From positions 1 through 8,768 of the forward strand of contig JANQFH010000072.1 of assembly GCA_028277945.1 (NCBI GenBank): a stretch of 8,768 bases of DNA, read 5' to 3'. The notes beneath the pieces are model-generated. The model had not been told where the DNA came from, searched no databases, and saw only the letters and a list, made by a program, of their open reading frames with translations. This document shows, piece after piece, positions 5,770 through 8,768 of the stretch (position 1 is the stretch's first letter; each line of letters starts with the position of its first letter). The position numbers were made by a program, and so were the translations under genes. The DNA comes from Oligoflexia bacterium. GTDB lineage: Bacteria; Bdellovibrionota_G; JANQFH01.

Positions 5770-5888
5770 ACTACGAGGCCCAAATCACCTACTACGAGGG
5801 TCAAGCAAGGCACTACGAGGGTACTTCGAGGGCCGTCAAAATCAGCCTAAGCAACTGTAATCGATAAGCAAGTCTCACAACTACGAGA
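5770..5888 (+). repeat. iteron-like phased direct repeats ACTACGAGG
   Basis: ACTACGAGG occurs at 5770, 5791 and 5812; ACTTCGAGG at 5823; ACTACGAGA at 5880. Start-to-start spacings are 21, 21, 11 and 57 bases, so the first four copies lie on one helical face. They lie between the primase and the recombinases. They could be replication iterons, accessory (arm) sites for a recombinase, or operator sites for the recombinase promoter. Confidence 0.65.
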
Positions 5889-5894
5889 TTGTGA
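5875..5894. promoter_or_regulatory. inverted repeat over the last iteron copy, upstream of the recombinases
   Basis: TCACAA (5875-5880), 8-base centre CTACGAGA, TTGTGA (5889-5894). The centre plus the last A of the left arm is the fifth ACTACGAGA repeat. Lying 36 bases before the first recombinase start, it could be an operator; arms around an 8-base centre are also compatible with a tyrosine recombinase core site, although the arms are short. Confidence 0.4.
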
Positions 5895-5930
5895 CAGGAG
5901 AACAAGGGGCAGGCAGAGAGGGGGCAGCCT

Positions 5931-6839
5931 ATGGACGTTGTCGTAGTCATAACTCAGTTCAAGCAGCAACTTAAAGCTCACGGCTATGCGCCTTCAACCG
6001 TGCGCTGCTACAGCGACTATCTGCGCAGCTTTAAACGCTACCTGCTTGAACGCAAGATCACCGACATCAAGGCGGTCACCGCCAATGTGGTCACCGATTA
6101 CCAGGCCCTTGTCATGTCCAAACCCTACGCCCCTGAAACCAAGGCCCTGCACATCCGACCGGTCAAGCGCCTGTTTGAATACCTGGTCGAAGAAAACCGC
6201 CTGTTGATCGATCCCACCGAAGGCATTGTCGAGACCCGGCGCAAGGGCCGCAAGCTTGCGCCGGTGCTCACGGTAGAGCAGATGCAAAAGCTTCTTGAGC
6301 AACCCAACTTGTCATTGCGCACCGGCATCCGTGACAGGGCCATCATGGAAGTGCTCTACAGTACGGCTATCCGCCTGGATGAACTGGTGCACCTTGAGGT
6401 CTATCACGTAGACTTTGCAGACAAGGTACTGTTTATCCGCAAAGGTAAAGGCCGCCGGCAGCGGGTGGTGCCTCTGGGCAAGCAAGCGATCAGTTTTTTA
6501 AAAGAGTACCTGACCCATATCCGGCCCAGGTGGGTTAAAAAACAGCCTCGCCAAAGGCGGCTGTTTTTAACCTACTCGGGCAACACCTTGACCGGCAACG
6601 CTATGCGCAGCCTGGTCCGAACGTACCGGATATCGGCCAAGATCACCACGCCGGTGTCGCCGCACACGTTCAGACGAACGTGCGCAACGCACCTTGTCCA
6701 GCAAGGCGCTGATATCCGCTACGTGCAAAAGCTGCTCGGCCATGCCGATCTAAAGACCACCCAAATCTACACCCGCACAGCGCCCATGGATGTGAAGCAA
6801 ACCCACAACCAAACGCATCCGAACAGAGACAAGTCATGA
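5931..6839 (+). CDS. tyrosine recombinase/integrase, first of a tandem pair
   Basis: The 302-residue XerC/D-size protein cuts and rejoins DNA through a 3'-phosphotyrosine link. A SAM-like core-binding domain spans about 5-90 (QFKQQLKAHGYAPSTVRCYSDYLRSFKRYL). The catalytic domain spans about 110-290 with the full set of residues: R148 (STAIRLDEL), a lysine at 171 or 173 in RKGKGRRQRVVPL, H245 and R248 (HTFRRTCATHL), H271 (LLGHADLKTTQIYT) and the nucleophile Y280. ATG 5931 follows GAGAGGGGG. The gene overlaps the next recombinase by ATGA, so the two are likely made in stoichiometric amounts and may act as a heteromeric pair like XerC/XerD. An arm-binding domain is absent. It probably integrates, excises or resolves the surrounding element; the target site is unknown. 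Confidence 0.92.
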   Translation: MDVVVVITQFKQQLKAHGYAPSTVRCYSDYLRSFKRYLLERKITDIKAVTANVVTDYQALVMSKPYAPETKALHIRPVKRLFEYLVEENRLLIDPTEGIVETRRKGRKLAPVLTVEQMQKLLEQPNLSLRTGIRDRAIMEVLYSTAIRLDELVHLEVYHVDFADKVLFIRKGKGRRQRVVPLGKQAISFLKEYLTHIRPRWVKKQPRQRRLFLTYSGNTLTGNAMRSLVRTYRISAKITTPVSPHTFRRTCATHLVQQGADIRYVQKLLGHADLKTTQIYTRTAPMDVKQTHNQTHPNRDKS

Positions 6840-7753
6840 AGGTTAAAGCCCTTATCCCGGCCTACATAAGGCATCTTAAGACCTTGGGCCGTTCGCCCTG
6901 GACCATCCGGATCACCCGGTTCAACTTAAATGATTTTATCCGTTTTTTGGAAAGTGAAAAGAGCGAGCACATCGAACAGCTCACCCATGAAGTCATGTGC
7001 GAATACCAGCAAGAACAAGCGTTCCGCCTGACCGCCAAAGGATCACTGCTGAGCCTTCGCACCCAGGCAAAGCGCCTGTCCACGGCCAAAGGCTTTACCC
7101 GCTTTTTAAAAGAGCAAGATTACCTGGTATCGGATCCGGGCGAGCGCATCCGGCTGCCCAGACGCCCCAAACGGCTGCCCAGGGTGATCTTAAGCCCCAA
7201 TGAAGTCAAAAAGCTGTTTAAGGCCTGCGACATGCGCACCAACAACGGCTACCGCAACCGGATCGCGATAGAAATCCTGTACGACACGGCCATACGCAGG
7301 CTTGAGCTGGCCAATCTCAAGGTGGCCGACTTAGACCTTGCCCACGGCTATGCATTGATCAAAAGCGGCAAAGGCGACAAGGACCGCGTGGTGCCGGTCA
7401 GCAAAAAGGTGTGCAAACTGACCCAAACCTACCTTGTCGGCATTAGGCCGCACTATGTCAGCGGCGATGATCCGGGCCACCTGATCCTCAATCGGTGGGG
7501 TGGCCAAATGGACCCCAATGGCATCTGGCAAATCGTCAAACGTTGCGCAAAGCTGGCCAAGATCAAAAAGAACGTGACCACCCACACGCTACGCCACACG
7601 TGCGCAACCCACATGCTTAAAAACGGCGCACCCTTGCGCCATCTGCAAGAGATGCTCGGCCACGAATCGTTAGAATCCACCCAAATCTACACCCGTGTGA
7701 CCATCAACGATCTGAAGCAGATCCACGCCAAGTACCACCCTTCCGAACAATAA
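6836..7753 (+). CDS. tyrosine recombinase/integrase, second of the pair
   Basis: The 305-residue protein begins at ATG 6836, inside the TGA of the first recombinase (ATGA overlap). The N-terminal core-binding domain spans about 5-100 (YIRHLKTLGRSPWTIRITRFNLNDFIRFL). The catalytic domain has R154 (DTAIRRLELANL), K179 (KSGKGDKDRVVPV), H250 and R253 (HTLRHTCATHM), H276 (EMLGHESLESTQIYT) and Y285, so it should be active. It is related to but clearly distinct from the first recombinase, supporting a fixed pair rather than a recent duplication. The end, NDLKQIHAKYHPSEQ, is typical of transposon and integron-like members, and a degenerate copy of it recurs at 8167-8223. The pair-plus-primase arrangement suggests a dedicated mobile-element integrase module. 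Confidence 0.92.
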   Translation: MKVKALIPAYIRHLKTLGRSPWTIRITRFNLNDFIRFLESEKSEHIEQLTHEVMCEYQQEQAFRLTAKGSLLSLRTQAKRLSTAKGFTRFLKEQDYLVSDPGERIRLPRRPKRLPRVILSPNEVKKLFKACDMRTNNGYRNRIAIEILYDTAIRRLELANLKVADLDLAHGYALIKSGKGDKDRVVPVSKKVCKLTQTYLVGIRPHYVSGDDPGHLILNRWGGQMDPNGIWQIVKRCAKLAKIKKNVTTHTLRHTCATHMLKNGAPLRHLQEMLGHESLESTQIYTRVTINDLKQIHAKYHPSEQ

Positions 7754-7804
7754 AAGCAACATCAAATCGGCAATACCGCGGTCAAGCGTTGTATCCCCGG
7801 AATC

Positions 7805-7925
7805 AACGGTCATCATATAATGATTATTATATATTTAAATGCTTGTAATTAAGGCATATACGTAAAATTTATATTATGATTATATAATTTATTGCTATGG
7901 ATGATAGTATTAATGTTATCAGGAT
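7805..7925. other. AT-rich island with palindromes after the recombinases
   Basis: The composition drops abruptly to almost pure A/T. It contains the perfect inverted repeat ATATAAT-GATT-ATTATAT (7815-7832) and a second imperfect palindrome around TTATATTATGATTATATAA (about 7868-7886); both contain ATGATTAT (7820, 7876). Such easily melted DNA is typical of origin unwinding regions, promoters of foreign DNA or recombination hot spots. There is no gene in it. Confidence 0.55.
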
Positions 7926-8166
7926 GTTACCAATTGTTTAGCAGGCAACCACACGTTGCGTAACGTGCCCGGAAAATTTGCGTGATTTTTTACGTTCTTT
8001 TAGCCTCTAATCTCCGGCCGAAGGCCGCGTAAAACGACCCGCGTTTTTATCTCAAAAACCCCCGATAAAAATCAAAACCCGGTTCAAAAAGCAACTGCAC
8101 GCCCCAAATTATAGTCTCCAAAATGTTTACAATGTATCACGTTTGCCATGCGGCAATTTTGCCTTT
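7926..8166. other. non-coding stretch with small hairpins
   Basis: No reading frame stands out. Visible inverted repeats are CACGTT-GCGT-AACGTG (7952-7967), CGGCC-GAA-GGCCG (8015-8027), AAAACG-ACCCG-CGTTTT (8031-8047), TTTTTATC/GATAAAAA (8044-8051/8064-8071) and TTGCC-ATGC-GGCAA (8143-8156). The 8015-8051 group, ending in TTTTTATC, could end the rightward recombinase transcript. The rest may be decayed element sequence. Confidence 0.4.
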
Positions 8167-8223
8167 AACGATCTAAAACACAACCCCGCCAACTACCATC
8201 CATCCGAACAAACCAATCCCTAA
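8167..8223 (+). pseudogene. relic of a tyrosine recombinase 3' end
   Basis: The frame reads NDLKHNPANYHPSEQTNP and then stop, matching the end of the second recombinase (NDLKQIHAKYHPSEQ). Over 45 bases (8167-8211 against 7706-7750) I count 37 identities with no gap. The upstream catalytic part is not recognisable. It is either a duplicated and decayed piece of the neighbouring recombinase or the tail of a third, lost recombinase. Confidence 0.7.
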
Positions 8224-8297
8224 AACCTGGCACCGTAAACCATAAGTCAATCTTAAAACCGACGCACCTTTGCGCCCAAACCAAGGAGGTATACGCC

Positions 8298-8576
8298 ATG
8301 AAGGACCCTATCAAGCTGATCTACGGCATGACCGAATCCACGGCACAACGTTATATCGTTGTCAGAAAAGAACTCGACATTGTGATCCAACGCATCCACA
8401 AAGCCGGGTATTGGCTCAGCGAATTTGACAAGGCCGACCCGGCGGGCATGTGCAATACCCTATCGCTGATGGGCGTGTCGATCATGCACAACATGGCGTT
8501 GATCCACCATTATCTTGAAGACGAATTTGTCTCTTTAGAAAGGGTCTATGATGCCCTGGCCGACCGTAAAAAGTAG
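8298..8576 (+). CDS. small helical protein of unknown function
   Basis: The 92-residue protein starts at ATG 8298, seven bases after AAGGAGGT (8283-8290), a near-perfect ribosome site, and ends nine bases before the arm of a strong terminator, so it is a well-framed single gene. The sequence looks helical throughout: MKDPIKLIYGMTESTAQRYIVVRKELDIVIQRIHKAGYWL, then SEFDKADPAGMCNTLSLMGVSIMHNMALIHHYLEDEFVSLERVYDALADRKK. Histidines and methionines cluster at 60-71 (SIMHNMALIHHYL). There is no signal peptide; the hydrophobic stretch at 55-70 is broken by polar residues and is unlikely to span a membrane. I recognise no family. It may be an accessory gene of the element or an independent passenger; nothing decides. 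Confidence 0.72.
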   Translation: MKDPIKLIYGMTESTAQRYIVVRKELDIVIQRIHKAGYWLSEFDKADPAGMCNTLSLMGVSIMHNMALIHHYLEDEFVSLERVYDALADRKK

Positions 8577-8584
8577 GCGGCGAC

Positions 8585-8636
8585 AATCTTGCAGTTGAAT
8601 AAAAAACCATTTTATTTTAACTGCAAGATTTTGTTG
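8585..8636 (+). terminator. strong intrinsic terminator after the 92-aa gene
   Basis: AATCTTGCAGTT (8585-8596) pairs perfectly with AACTGCAAGATT (8619-8630). Inside, AATAAAA (8598-8604) pairs with TTTTATT (8610-8616). The last stem bases run into ATTTTGTTG, giving a short U-tract. It starts nine bases after the stop codon and is the clearest rightward terminator in the window. Confidence 0.75.
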
Positions 8637-8743
8637 CGTTATCAGTGGTATCGGTCTAAACTGCGCCGTAGCTCTTTGACACAAACCGGAGAACTAGACG
8701 GGGCAAAAAACAGCTCTATGGGGCGTAAAAATCTATCGGAATA

Positions 8744-8768
8744 TCTTATTGGCGCTACTACGATCCCA
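8744..8768 (+). pseudogene. start of a second RHS core fragment, cut by the window edge
   Basis: The last codons read SYWRYYDP, the RHS core motif seen as NYFRYYDP in the first gene. CGCTACTACGATCC is identical at 446-459 and 8753-8766. The same frame meets a stop at 8726-8728, so no intact RHS gene leads into it. It looks like a displaced RHS core end, as found where exchangeable tips accumulate downstream of an RHS gene. The sequence beyond the window decides whether a tip follows. Confidence 0.55.

Noticed and set aside
5770-5888. CRISPR array
   Set aside because: Repeats are 9 bases with 12-base or shorter gaps and no cas genes; far from CRISPR dimensions.
7949-7967. Similarity of CCACACGT-GCG-AAC here to the HTLRHTCATH codons of the second recombinase (7594-7609)
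   Set aside because: It needs an inserted base, and its distance to the tail relic (218 against 112) does not fit one decayed copy; short enough to be chance.
1-8768. tRNA or rRNA genes
   Set aside because: No cloverleaf with a TTCRANYC T-loop and no rRNA-like stretch seen on either strand by eye.

Overview
The window reads as an accessory region of a mid-GC Gram-negative chromosome. The RHS/YD-repeat gene, strong AAGGAGG ribosome sites and overall gene style suggest a Desulfobacterota-like or other proteobacterial host, but nothing here fixes the taxon.

Layout. (1) Positions 2-862 are the 3' end of an RHS-repeat gene: a YD-repeat/RHS core, then a proline-rich variable tip. A short 94-aa gene (910-1194) follows in the usual place of a cognate immunity gene, then a good intrinsic terminator (about 1273-1318). 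(2) Positions 1369-1858 have no convincing gene but are packed with inverted repeats: three abutting stem-loops, a GC-rich nested rod and a second nested stem. This is the best candidate for something undescribed, either a large structured RNA or a folded single-stranded DNA site. (3) Positions 2065-2600, minus strand, hold an XRE-type repressor and a translationally coupled 58-aa gene. Overlapping divergent promoters near 2618-2666 separate them from the rightward genes. (4) Positions 2883-7753 are a rightward block: a 101-aa protein, an 873-aa DnaG-like primase fused to a P-loop ATPase, an array of phased short direct repeats, and two tandem tyrosine recombinases overlapping by ATGA. (5) Positions 7754-8297 are non-coding, with an AT-rich palindromic island, several small hairpins and a decayed copy of the 3' end of the second recombinase. 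(6) Positions 8298-8576 encode a small unknown protein followed by a strong terminator. (7) The window ends in another RHS core fragment (about 8744-8768) sharing a 14-nt string with the first.

Interpretation. The genes from the repressor to the recombinase pair look like the core of an integrative, possibly self-replicating, element: a control switch, a primase/ATPase for replication, iteron-like sites, and two recombinases for integration or resolution. It lies between two RHS core pieces, so it may have inserted into or shuffled an RHS locus. The ends of the element could not be located. The recombinase-tail relic shows at least one earlier duplication or recombination event.
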